Shown here piece by piece: positions 1 to 7,557 of a stretch of DNA of 9,004 nt. Position numbers and translations under genes: made by a program. Numbering within the stretch: the stretch's first letter is position 1; each line of letters begins with the position of its first letter. Source of the stretch: Candidatus Aminicenantota bacterium (GTDB taxonomy: Bacteria > Acidobacteriota > Aminicenantia > UBA2199); contig JAGLQA010000148.1 of NCBI GenBank assembly GCA_023137075.1, positions 1 through 9,004 on the forward strand, written 5' to 3'. The notes beneath the pieces were generated by a model that worked only from the letters and a program-made list of their open reading frames with translations, made no database searches and was not told the origin of the DNA.

Positions 1-131
1 CCTGCCTTCGATGGGGCTATAAAGTAAATTCGATTTATCTCCTGACCCGCTCTTCCAAATGTCGAATGTTGACAGGACCCCGTATGTTTAATGTTTTCCC
101 GAAACTGGAGATATACAGAACTAAGAGCATG
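1..131. other. Left-edge non-coding stretch, nothing recognised
   Basis: This is the sequence downstream of the metallopeptidase gene. I see no convincing ORF, RNA gene or intrinsic terminator; there is no GC-rich hairpin followed by a T-run on the minus strand after the stop codon. A six-base inverted pair (GCTCTT at 49-54 and AAGAGC at 123-128) encloses a long loop and is probably chance. Confidence 0.4.
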
Positions 132-2474
132 TCACATACTTCCTTTTTTTGTCCATTCACACCGCTCAATCCAATCCTTTGCGAGGTTGAGCTCTCCTAA
201 CGGCTGATTGCTGCCGATAATTTTTTCGAAATAAGCGATCGACTTTTCATACTCCCCCAGGTGGAAATAGTTGATCCCAAGTAACAAGTAATTCTCGATG
301 GTTAAGCTCTCATCTGGTAATCCCAGAGAGTCAGACTTAATCAGGTATTCATTCGAGTGAGCGTACTTCCTTTCATAGTGAAGTTTCCTGCCAATAAGGT
401 AATAAGCGGTTGAGTAACCGGGTTGACTCTGTAAAATCTCTTTTAGTAATAATAACTCTTCTATAGGTTTTTTTTCGCTTGTGAATAAATATTTCTTCAT
501 CTTAGCCTGAAGTTCAGGATCGGGAGATGATACGGCCTCAAGCTTGACACTTAACCAGCGGTCAAAATGATTTGAGATATGCATCTTGTAAACTTCTCTA
601 AAGAAATCTCTGGCTTTGCCAGGTTGCCCTTTCATCCATAACGTGTTTCCTTTATATTCCTTCGCCTTGGCAATCAACAGATTGCTTGATTTCCGGTGAT
701 TGATAATCTGATCCGCAATTCTCATTGCCTGCATGTAATCTTTGGTAAAAAAATAAGAGTAAAGCAATCCCATTAGGGGGTAAGGGTCATTTTTGTTGTA
801 TTTATAAATCTTTTGAAAAAGGTTGATTGAAGTTCTATAGTCAGAGTTTAAATAGTTATCCCAGGCCTTGTCCTGGAGTTCTGTTATTTTGTGAGCACAG
901 GGTTTTTTAAAGATTGAGGGCACATTGAATATATATTCCGCTGTAATAAGTTCATTTTTAGATAGTGTTACTTTTGTTTCGAGAAAATTCTCCCATTCTG
1001 TAGACAACTCTGCTATTTTTTTCCCATAAATCTTTTGAAAATTTCTAGTTAGCAACACATTTTTGAATGTGTCTATACCGTATGTATCAACCAAGAAACA
1101 AACAAATGAACCGGATATAGTATAGCTGCGAGATAATGGTTCTGTTAAAAAACTCAAACTCATCATTTTTTTTATAGATGGAGCAACAGCCAATTTTTTC
1201 ATGGCCTTGCTCCATTGATGGGCGTCCAGCCGACCTTCGTCCCATTCAGCGGCCACGGCTATTCCTTCGACAAGTCCGGGATAAAAATATAATTTAAGCT
1301 CCTTGAAAAATGGTATGGGATACAAAGAAAATACGTGTGCCAGTTCATGCTTGAGAACCCTATGAGGAAAAGAGATGCTATAGTTAAGGTGAATTTCATG
1401 TTTATTCGCTATTTGGGTATACTTTGCTCCTATGAGTTCATTTTTCTGTTGAGGAGTTGAATAAATATATGATTTAATTTTATTTTGAGGATTGAAATTA
1501 AAAAATTTTGTAAGCTGATGATAGCGAAATTCATGGTCTTTTGCGATCAATTCGATATCCCGCTCGGTTTTTGAATCCCTTTCGTAATATATATTAAAAT
1601 GCACGGTTTCGTATACTCCGCCAAGCTTCTTTTGAATATAAGAGCGGGAGCTTTGAAGTCCCAGGTTACTGCGGTTTATAAATATCAATATAAATACCAA
1701 ACTAAGGAGACAAAGACAGATACGATGTATTGTTTTATTTAATGAAAGTTTGAAGTTGAAAAGCTTTCGAAAATCCAATTTCAATGAAGAAAATGGCTCA
1801 CATATGATATTAATTGATAACATCAGGAAAATACCGGTCAGGATAAGTGTGGTTATCCTGGCAAGAATAAAAGTACTGGTAATAAATATCTCTTCATCTG
1901 TGAATACAGAAATTGAAAAAAACCCGATTACTGAATTATATAAGAAGGCAGGTGGGTGAAAAATAAAATAATATAAATTGAAAGCAATGGTAGATAAAAT
2001 ATAACTCAGATATACCAGATAAGCCTGCCACCTTTTAGATAGCCAAAATGCGAAAAAGAGCCCCGCTGCGGTTGAATAGACACAGGTAATAACAGGGATA
2101 AGTCCATAAAAAGCAAAGCCCTCCATAAAATCACAGGTTTTTACCCAAAAAGCGTTAATAAGAATAATTATCAGCGGTGGAATTAAAAGTAACAGGTTTG
2201 CCAGAAGTGTCCAGAAATATGTACTAATAATGACAGAGCCGGAGGAAACATAAGAAATTCCCCTTATAGAATTCGAATCAGCTTCTCTTATCCTTTTAAC
2301 TATTGTTATTGCCACGTGGGCAGCAGCAAGAGCGATTGCGATTGAGATGACGATACTAAATTCGAATGCCAGAATATTAAAAAGGGGAATTTGAGTCAGG
2401 ATAATGGATAAAATGGCCAGGACTATCATCCAGATTATATAAGAACGATTGATGACTATTCGAAAGATACTCAT
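132..2474 (-). CDS. Polytopic membrane metallopeptidase (peptidase MA/gluzincin-like) with C-terminal TPRs
   Basis: This is a 780-residue membrane protein in three parts. Residues ~12-268 hold about seven hydrophobic helices (roughly 14-32, 38-58, 80-108, 120-144, 151-172, 199-223, 250-267), resembling an ABC-2 permease membrane domain, with no ATPase. Residues ~285-500 form a zinc metallopeptidase domain. HELAH at 376-380 gives the HExxH motif (H376, E377, H380), and E403 in LVEG fits the third zinc ligand of gluzincins, so the site looks intact. Residues ~531-770 contain about five TPR-like helical pairs. The topology is inferred: the catalytic domain follows the last helix and could face outward. 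The ATG at 2474 is preceded by GGAG (2482-2485) at 7-nt spacing. An in-frame TAA lies upstream with no other ATG between. The gene has its own promoter at 2516-2544. The substrate is unknown, and the membrane part could be a generic anchor rather than transporter-derived. Confidence 0.85.
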   Translation of the reverse strand: MSIFRIVINRSYIIWMIVLAILSIILTQIPLFNILAFEFSIVISIAIALAAAHVAITIVKRIREADSNSIRGISYVSSGSVIISTYFWTLLANLLLLIPPLIIILINAFWVKTCDFMEGFAFYGLIPVITCVYSTAAGLFFAFWLSKRWQAYLVYLSYILSTIAFNLYYFIFHPPAFLYNSVIGFFSISVFTDEEIFITSTFILARITTLILTGIFLMLSINIICEPFSSLKLDFRKLFNFKLSLNKTIHRICLCLLSLVFILIFINRSNLGLQSSRSYIQKKLGGVYETVHFNIYYERDSKTERDIELIAKDHEFRYHQLTKFFNFNPQNKIKSYIYSTPQQKNELIGAKYTQIANKHEIHLNYSISFPHRVLKHELAHVFSLYPIPFFKELKLYFYPGLVEGIAVAAEWDEGRLDAHQWSKAMKKLAVAPSIKKMMSLSFLTEPLSRSYTISGSFVCFLVDTYGIDTFKNVLLTRNFQKIYGKKIAELSTEWENFLETKVTLSKNELITAEYIFNVPSIFKKPCAHKITELQDKAWDNYLNSDYRTSINLFQKIYKYNKNDPYPLMGLLYSYFFTKDYMQAMRIADQIINHRKSSNLLIAKAKEYKGNTLWMKGQPGKARDFFREVYKMHISNHFDRWLSVKLEAVSSPDPELQAKMKKYLFTSEKKPIEELLLLKEILQSQPGYSTAYYLIGRKLHYERKYAHSNEYLIKSDSLGLPDESLTIENYLLLGINYFHLGEYEKSIAYFEKIIGSNQPLGELNLAKDWIERCEWTKKGSM

Positions 2475-2515
2475 AGCTTTGCTCCATAGGAAAATCGTTT
2501 ATTTCCCATATGGGT

Positions 2516-2544
2516 ACTATAGGAAAAAATACTCCAGATGTCAA
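2516..2544 (-). promoter_or_regulatory. Sigma70-type promoter for the metallopeptidase gene
   Basis: On the minus strand a perfect -35 TTGACA (2539-2544) is followed by a 17-nt spacer and a -10 TATAGT (2516-2521; 5 of 6 to consensus). The predicted start near 2509 leaves a 5' leader of about 35 nt before the ATG at 2474. A perfect 10-bp palindrome, CCCATATGGG (2505-2514), sits exactly on the predicted start and could be an operator. The promoter makes the gene independent of the kinase gene upstream. Confidence 0.75.
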
Positions 2545-2834
2545 GTGAAAAAAATTCCGGGATTCGATTGGTAGAAACTCCATATTCCGGTAAAATTTCG
2601 TGAATTTGGCAGTCTCCTGCCTGAGCCTTCAGGTATCTGATTGCTATTGTAGGTGCTTGGAAACAACAATCTTAGACAGCAACTCGCCTTCCCCCTTGCC
2701 GCATTGGAATAATAACCCTGGTACCGTATGAGAGATTCATATGGATCGGGTATACAAAAGTTTTTGGAGGCATAGACAAGTGCTTTAAAGGAGATAGCTA
2801 AGTTGGATGGGCAGGTTTTAAGGTTTTTTTAATA
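2545..2834. other. Hairpin-rich intergenic stretch, possible ncRNA or repeat
   Basis: I see no convincing gene here, but several perfect short inverted repeats. GGCAG/CTGCC at 2608-2621 closes a four-base loop that reads GAGA (GNRA type) on the minus strand. CCTGA/TCAGG lies at 2620-2633. A 10-nt arm, 2641-2650, can pair with ACAAT (2666-2670) and then AGCAA (2678-2682), with a 7-nt bulge between. CCGTATGA/TCATATGG lies at 2724-2731 and 2737-2744, an 8-bp stem including one G-U pair. The GNRA loop favours a minus-strand RNA. The minus strand is stop-free for 95 codons (2544-2828) but has no ATG. I do not recognise an RNA family. Confidence 0.35.
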
Positions 2835-2950
2835 GGCTCCCCGTGCCACGGGATTTCTGCACATCCTATGCTGGAAAGATCCGAAGGTAGAGCATCTTCC
2901 TAAAAAGATAACCTTAATTCGGCAGCATTACCGGCTCGGTTGGGGGAGCC
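2835..2950. repeat. 116-bp palindromic structured element
   Basis: The element is closed by a perfect 8-bp inverted repeat, GGCTCCCC (2835-2842) and GGGGAGCC (2943-2950). Inside it, ATGCTG (2868-2873) pairs with CAGCAT (2923-2928), and CCGAA (2881-2885) pairs with TTCGG (2918-2922). The two 3' arms are contiguous, so they form one nested stem with a 7-nt bulge on the other side. GGT/ACC (2886-2888 and 2911-2913) can extend it. CCCGTGCCACGGG (2840-2852) is a further near-perfect palindrome that competes with the outer stem. There is no matching target-site duplication in the flanks. It could be a structured small RNA, a REP/MITE-like element, or a long-range transcription-attenuating hairpin. 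No family is recognised. Confidence 0.45.
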
Positions 2951-2983
2951 ATTATATAAGAATTCAATGAGATAAGTTGTCAA
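2951..2983 (-). promoter_or_regulatory. Promoter-like sequence upstream of the structured element
   Basis: The minus strand shows a perfect -35 TTGACA (2978-2983) and a perfect -10 TATAAT (2951-2956), but the spacer is 21 nt, longer than the usual 16-18. If used, transcription would start near 2944, at the GGCTCCCC arm of the 116-bp element, which would then be the 5' end of a small RNA. The long spacer makes a strong constitutive promoter unlikely. An activator-dependent promoter or a chance match remain possible. Confidence 0.3.
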
Positions 2984-3024
2984 TTGGAAGTTTAACTATT
3001 ACGGATTTTCCCATCAGTCATCAT

Positions 3025-6000
3025 TTATTTATAGAGGTGCCGGATTTTGCGTAATGTGGCAATATGAAGGACGAGGATAATAATAACTGAAAGGATCACG
3101 GAACTCCAGAAAATCTCAGCACCAGGATGGCTCCAAAATATCTCCCACTTGAAAAACTCTACCAGGTCTTCACCTTGTGAGAGAGAATGGGGAAGAGGAA
3201 ACCAGTCATAAATATAATCTTTACTCCATGAGCTAATAATACCCAATGAATACTCCGGGTTATCAAAATCAAACTCGAAAAAACCTGTAAATAATACAAA
3301 TGAGACCAGACTAATAATCAGCCAGCCGCGGAATGGTGAACCTCTGCGAATATCAAACATACCAGGGATTAAGAAAAATGAGACCCTGGCAAACCACTGC
3401 CGAATCTTGCCGGAAGGCGGTGGAAGTTCTTTGATCTTTCTTGCAGGTATACGAAAAAATGTAAACAATAATAATATGCTAAATAAAATTGAAAGTATCT
3501 CTATAATAATTGTTATGCGAAAAAAAAGATAAATTGATCTAAATAATTCCACATACTCCTTGAACCATTTATCCAACGATACACCTTTATAGGCATGAAA
3601 GAGATCTTTTGCTGTGAGGGGTACAGGAGGAATAAGATTGCCTTTTTTCAGGGCAGCAAGATTCTCTTGTGCCCGCGGATCATGAGGTAATGTTTTATAA
3701 AGTTCCGAGGCACGCTCTACATTACCGGCCATGTGGTTCATCACCGCTGCCGCATACCGGACTTCATAACTATTCTTCTCTTTTAGCCTTTCTTCTATAC
3801 CATGAACCAGGGATGAGTGGCCTAAAGAGTCAGTAACTCCCCACGGCACTCGGAGGGGAATAGATATAAGATATTTGTGCGCTAAACTACTCAAAAAAGT
3901 ACCGATTAATACTAAGACCAGGGACACGATTAATACTTTTCTTTCAGATTGAGAAATCGAGGCTGCGAATATCCTTAAGGAGAAATTTCTTGATCTCAAA
4001 AATAGGATAAGAAGTAGAATAAAAACTATAATAGAGAGAAAAAATTTCCAATCTAAATCATCTATACTTGAAAATAATAGAACTGCAGCCATAAGTATTG
4101 CAATTGATCTTGATAATCGTTCAACCCATCGAGGAAGATTTAACCACATCCATCCCTTTTTACCAGTATTATCCCAGAATTCACTTCGTTTAAATGCAGC
4201 GGTAAAGGTAAGCAGTGAAAAAACTAAGAATCCGAATAAAACTATACCGTATGCACACGCTACATATTCAAAATATAAATATGTCATATCCAAATTTAGC
4301 GGATCTTCTTTCGCTCTTTTTGAGATAGCAGCTTCTTTATTAGCCCTATCGATATCACCATGTTCCCGGAAATATCTTTCCCATAACATCGCTGCCAGGT
4401 TTCCATAATCCAGGCAAATACCGGTAATCTCCCGGCTCCTCTCGAGCCATAAATAGGCTCGTTCCATATCTTTTCCTTTTCGGCTTGTTCGGCTTGTTTT
4501 TGCAGCCTGTCTAATAAAATTGGCGTTGACCAATCGTTCAATAATTGCTACAGTTTCAATAGACTGGGGAAATTGTTTTCTCCTCTTTAACGCTTCATTG
4601 TAAACTCTGTCAGCCCATCCTTCCTGGCCGAAACGTTCAAAAATGTATGCCATGTCAGAATACTCATAATAGGGAATGGAAGGAAATGTCCCGGAGACCA
4701 TTGCAAGCCAGGTTTTTTCGGCATCTTCCTTTTGCCCTTTTGCCCAGAGGGTCTGCCCTAAAATAAAAAGGTGCCAGGGCTGGGTGGGATCTTTTATAAT
4801 GGCGTTTCTCAGGCGCTTTTCTAATTCTTTGAGATTAGTGGGAACATCATCAAAAAGCATACCTTTTCGTAATGTAAATTTTGCCACAGGTAATTTTGAT
4901 GTAGCTCGCAATCCACCTGTAAAGTTTACCGCCAAAGCCAGACCATTTCTATAGGAATGCGTACGTAATGTTAAATTTTTTCCATAAAAAATGGGACGAT
5001 TAAATTTCCCATTAGAAAAAATAATTTCGTCTTCAAGAGGTGATAGCTTTTTGCCGGCATCATAGATAATATGTATTGAGTTGTTTTGTATCTTAAACGA
5101 TTTAGCACTTCCAGGTAGGCAGTAACGCTCAATTACTTTCCCACTTATGGGGTTGCAGGCGAGCAGATATCTGGTCTCAAATACTTTGCCTGGGACATAA
5201 TTGCGAGATCTGCTATAATATTTACTTTTGAATGTCTCTTTGACAAAAAGTTTTTTATCAAAATAAATTGCCCGCCGGGTGGTATATGTCCTGCCGGTTT
5301 TAGAAGCCGATTTATAAGCTTTAACAGCATGTTGAAATTTCCCATTCTCCATGTATATATCACCCATTAAAGCATAACTTCGTGCATCTTTCGGGTCGAG
5401 CAAGATCGACTCCTTTAGTATCTTCAGGGCTTCATCTTTTTTATTAAGCTGTAATAAGGCATAAGCACTATATCTTAGAGAATCCGGAGACTTCGGAACC
5501 TGGGAGAATAACGGTAAAGCTTTTGCGGCGTTATTTTCTCTGTCGAGAGCATGGATCCCGGCCAGTAAAAGAATCATATCCCCGATACCCCTGGCTGTGG
5601 TTTTCCTTAGTTCAATTTGATTGGGTACCTCTGCACCTAATACCACTGCCTGTACCGATTTCTCCCGCATATCTGGTTCTGAAGTTTCAAAGAGATTAGA
5701 TTTTCTTATTTTAGTTTCAACAAGATCTTTCTTTGGTTCCTTTTCTTTAGGGATCATCGTAAAATGAGGCTGGATCTCTGTCTCTCCTCTAACTGAAAAA
5801 GCCTCGCCCCAAACCACGATAGCCGATTTGAACTCTTTCCCAATCTTGCGTGCGGTTTCATGATTTTGTACCGATTCTTTTATTTCTTTTATACCTATAA
5901 CCTTCACATTTTTCTCCCCGAGCTTCTCCTTTATCGACTTTTCAACAAGTGCGCCCATTACCAACCCTTCCTTTGCCGAATCCTCATCAGGACCGTAGAA

Positions 6001-7092
6001 TGGTGCTACTGCCACTACAAGCCGTTTCTCTTTCCCGGAAACCGGTAATATATCTTTCTTGCCAGAGAAAAATAATGCGTAAATAATTACAGAGGCAATA
6101 AAGAATAAAAGAACTCCTAACACAATTGTTACTGATTTTAAAGGTACAGTCTTTTTTAACGGTTGCCGAATATCTTGCCCTGGTAAGGCGACTTGACCTT
6201 TTTCGATTGAATCGATGAACTCTAAAATTTTATCATAAGAAGATGGTCTTTTTTGGGGATCTTTCTGGGTCATCCATTCAAAAAGCTTTTGAACTTCATC
6301 CGGGACATCGGGCCTCTTCTCTTTGATTGACGCTAATGGCGAGTGGAGATGTTTGCTAATTACCTCAAGTGGAGTGCCAGAAAATGGACATTCGCCAACC
6401 AACATTTCGTACAGCATAATGCCCGTGGAATAAATATCCCCAAGAAAATCCACCGGTTCCCCTTTTATTTGTTCCGGGGAAATATAATGAGGGGTTCCTT
6501 GAACAACTCCGGTGGATGTAAAAGAATTTTCTTCCCCAATTTCAATATTTTTTGCCAATCCAAAATCAATTACTTTGATCTGATTTTTTTTATCTACAAT
6601 AATATTGGAAGGTTTGATATCCCTATGAATGATTTTTCTATCCCAGGCAGCTTCCAAAGCTAAAATTACCTGTTTTAATATTTTAAGTGATTCGTTTTCA
6701 GGATATCTACCAGATTTTTTGAGCCGTTGAGCAAGAGATTCACCTTTGATATTCTCCATAACAAAGTAAAATTCATTTTCATATTTACCGAATGTATATA
6801 TCCTCGCAATATTAGCGTGTTCTAATTTAGCCATAGCTTTTGCTTCTCTCAAGAATCGCCTTTTTGCTTCTTCGGTACTTCCGATCTTTTCAGATATCAT
6901 CTTTATGGCAACATTTCGATCCAGGGTTTCATCCCTGGCAAGAAAAACCTTCCCCATTCCCCCTTCGCCAATGCGATTCAAAACTCTAAAACCAGGAATC
7001 GAAGGGACAAGTTTGCTATTTTGATTACTTTTTCCAGGAAAATCACTAATTAATGAAGTTTTACCGGGAAAATCAGGAGGTTTAATAGGCAT
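3025..7092 (-). CDS. Giant Hanks-type serine/threonine protein kinase with TPR and multi-helix membrane regions
   Basis: This is a 1355-residue protein. The kinase domain spans ~35-295: P-loop GEGGMGKV (42-49), VAIK lysine K64, alpha-C E83, HRDIKPSN catalytic loop (156-163, D158), DFG (176-178), SPE (205-207), D219 and R282. All key residues are present, so it should be active. One membrane helix (~319-343) separates it from a TolB/FlgO-like alpha/beta domain (~357-435). After this come TPR-like repeats (~520-600), a beta-rich insert (~605-740), more TPRs (~755-930), and hydrophobic helices near 943-965, 995-1030, 1052-1072, 1187-1213, 1237-1270 and 1327-1345. The family phosphorylates Ser/Thr on protein substrates; the targets here are unknown. 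The kinase is N-terminal and most likely cytoplasmic. The ATG at 7092 is preceded by GAGAGGG (7100-7106), and an in-frame TGA lies further upstream. DFPGK occurs twice near the N terminus (7-11, 17-21). Confidence 0.9.
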   Translation of the reverse strand: MPIKPPDFPGKTSLISDFPGKSNQNSKLVPSIPGFRVLNRIGEGGMGKVFLARDETLDRNVAIKMISEKIGSTEEAKRRFLREAKAMAKLEHANIARIYTFGKYENEFYFVMENIKGESLAQRLKKSGRYPENESLKILKQVILALEAAWDRKIIHRDIKPSNIIVDKKNQIKVIDFGLAKNIEIGEENSFTSTGVVQGTPHYISPEQIKGEPVDFLGDIYSTGIMLYEMLVGECPFSGTPLEVISKHLHSPLASIKEKRPDVPDEVQKLFEWMTQKDPQKRPSSYDKILEFIDSIEKGQVALPGQDIRQPLKKTVPLKSVTIVLGVLLFFIASVIIYALFFSGKKDILPVSGKEKRLVVAVAPFYGPDEDSAKEGLVMGALVEKSIKEKLGEKNVKVIGIKEIKESVQNHETARKIGKEFKSAIVVWGEAFSVRGETEIQPHFTMIPKEKEPKKDLVETKIRKSNLFETSEPDMREKSVQAVVLGAEVPNQIELRKTTARGIGDMILLLAGIHALDRENNAAKALPLFSQVPKSPDSLRYSAYALLQLNKKDEALKILKESILLDPKDARSYALMGDIYMENGKFQHAVKAYKSASKTGRTYTTRRAIYFDKKLFVKETFKSKYYSRSRNYVPGKVFETRYLLACNPISGKVIERYCLPGSAKSFKIQNNSIHIIYDAGKKLSPLEDEIIFSNGKFNRPIFYGKNLTLRTHSYRNGLALAVNFTGGLRATSKLPVAKFTLRKGMLFDDVPTNLKELEKRLRNAIIKDPTQPWHLFILGQTLWAKGQKEDAEKTWLAMVSGTFPSIPYYEYSDMAYIFERFGQEGWADRVYNEALKRRKQFPQSIETVAIIERLVNANFIRQAAKTSRTSRKGKDMERAYLWLERSREITGICLDYGNLAAMLWERYFREHGDIDRANKEAAISKRAKEDPLNLDMTYLYFEYVACAYGIVLFGFLVFSLLTFTAAFKRSEFWDNTGKKGWMWLNLPRWVERLSRSIAILMAAVLLFSSIDDLDWKFFLSIIVFILLLILFLRSRNFSLRIFAASISQSERKVLIVSLVLVLIGTFLSSLAHKYLISIPLRVPWGVTDSLGHSSLVHGIEERLKEKNSYEVRYAAAVMNHMAGNVERASELYKTLPHDPRAQENLAALKKGNLIPPVPLTAKDLFHAYKGVSLDKWFKEYVELFRSIYLFFRITIIIEILSILFSILLLFTFFRIPARKIKELPPPSGKIRQWFARVSFFLIPGMFDIRRGSPFRGWLIISLVSFVLFTGFFEFDFDNPEYSLGIISSWSKDYIYDWFPLPHSLSQGEDLVEFFKWEIFWSHPGAEIFWSSVILSVIIILVLHIATLRKIRHLYK

Positions 7093-7117
7093 GTTTAATC
7101 CCTCTCTTCATAATTTA

Positions 7118-7146
7118 ATTATACTTAAATTACGGCTGTATTTCAA
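7118..7146 (-). promoter_or_regulatory. Sigma70-type promoter for the kinase gene
   Basis: On the minus strand -35 TTGAAA (7141-7146) is followed by a 17-nt spacer and a perfect -10 TATAAT (7118-7123). The predicted start near 7111 gives a leader of only ~19 nt that contains the ribosome binding site. A-tracts and T-tracts just upstream (7147-7175) resemble an UP element. The promoter lies downstream of the permease remnant, so the kinase gene is probably a separate transcription unit. Confidence 0.75.
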
Positions 7147-7261
7147 TAGAAAAATCAAAAAAACCTTTTTCATTTGTTTAAAATGGTTTTGTAGAATATT
7201 ATCTCCAAAAAACGTTATACCCTATGCCGAAAGAAGATGTAATTCTGTTTTTTTACTACCT

Positions 7262-7295
7262 GGAAAAGAAAAAAGTCCCGCATGGCTCCCTGGGA
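7262..7295 (-). terminator. Weak intrinsic terminator candidate
   Basis: On the minus strand TCCC (7292-7295) can pair with GGGA (7276-7279) across a 12-nt loop, followed by CTTTTTTCTTTT. The T-rich tail and the location, just after the permease remnant and before the kinase promoter, suit a terminator, but the 4-bp stem is marginal. Confidence 0.25.
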
Positions 7296-7316
7296 AAATC
7301 GTTTACCCCAAAAAAA

Positions 7317-7502
7317 ACACCCGGATTATGTGCCGCGGAATATGACCGTTTCACGCTTGAACCAGAGGGTACAGAAATATAAACTCAAGGCGGCCAGCAC
7401 AAACAACGATAGATAGACTTCCACAAGAAGACCGGTTTTTATGGTGCCGGAAATAATCTCCTTAGCGACAAGAGAAGCATTCAGCATCGGTACCATGGCT
7501 GT
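7317..7502 (-). repeat. Duplicated permease 3' end, copy A
   Basis: This 186-bp segment aligns without gaps to 8011-8196 (constant offset 694). Hand comparison gives about 17 mismatches. Only 7 of these fall in the first ~140 bp, and the rest lie towards the 5' end of the coding strand. Similarity begins 9 bp past the stop codon and fades at about 7502. Copy A holds the tail of the truncated permease. Confidence 0.9.
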
Positions 7503-7520
7503 TTTATAAAAAAAAGCCAA
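7326..7520 (-). pseudogene. C-terminal remnant of a second NatB-like ABC permease
   Basis: The reading frame matches the last ~58 residues of the permease at 8020-9004, with about six substitutions. It includes the final helix (KTGLLVEVYLSLF...) and the same terminal VIFRGT. The rest of a ~400-residue permease is missing. The first usable codon is a TTG at 7520 with no ribosome binding site, and the frame stays open upstream into the preceding gene without an ATG, so I read it as a truncated paralogue. Substitutions are mostly silent in the last ~45 codons, which suggests that the two copies diverged as coding sequence before truncation, or were partly homogenised by gene conversion. A functional single-helix peptide is possible but unlikely. 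A run of ten T on the coding strand (7545-7554) sits at its upstream edge. Confidence 0.75.
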
Positions 7521-7557
7521 TCTTGATAAAAAGGGATGAAATCCAAAAAAAAAACGC

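Noticed and set aside
2600..2700. Possible glycine riboswitch on the minus strand
   Set aside because: GCTCAGGCAGGAGAC loosely resembles part of the aptamer, but the flanking conserved elements and the tandem layout are absent, and it is upstream of the gene's own promoter.
2721..2756. Possible group II intron domain V
   Set aside because: CCGTATGA...TCATATGG recalls a domain V hairpin, but the catalytic AGC triad and the proper 34-nt shape are missing, and there is no intron reverse transcriptase in the window.
2544..2828. 95-codon stop-free minus-strand frame in the intergenic spacer
   Set aside because: It has no ATG, no ribosome binding site, odd Ser/Cys-rich composition, and it overlaps several hairpins.
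2835..2950. Possible SRP RNA or tRNA
   Set aside because: The plus strand contains AGATCCGAAGGTAGAGCAT, which faintly recalls the SRP apical loop and a tRNA D-arm. The GGAA tetraloop context, the anticodon stem and the T-arm are not there.
2835..2950. Insertion sequence or MITE with target-site duplication
   Set aside because: The terminal inverted repeat is present, but the flanks (TTTTAATA and ATTATATA) are not direct repeats, so transposition is not demonstrated.
6343..6663. Plus-strand 106-codon open frame
   Set aside because: It is antisense to the kinase catalytic domain, whose motifs are intact on the minus strand.
7215..7283. 22-codon ORF on the minus strand after the permease remnant
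   Set aside because: It has a GGAG at short spacing but is too short and featureless to support, and it overlaps the weak terminator candidate.
7545..7557. Terminator after the 119-codon gene (run of ten T on the coding strand)
   Set aside because: No stable hairpin precedes the T-run; it is more likely a simple homopolymer at the truncation edge.
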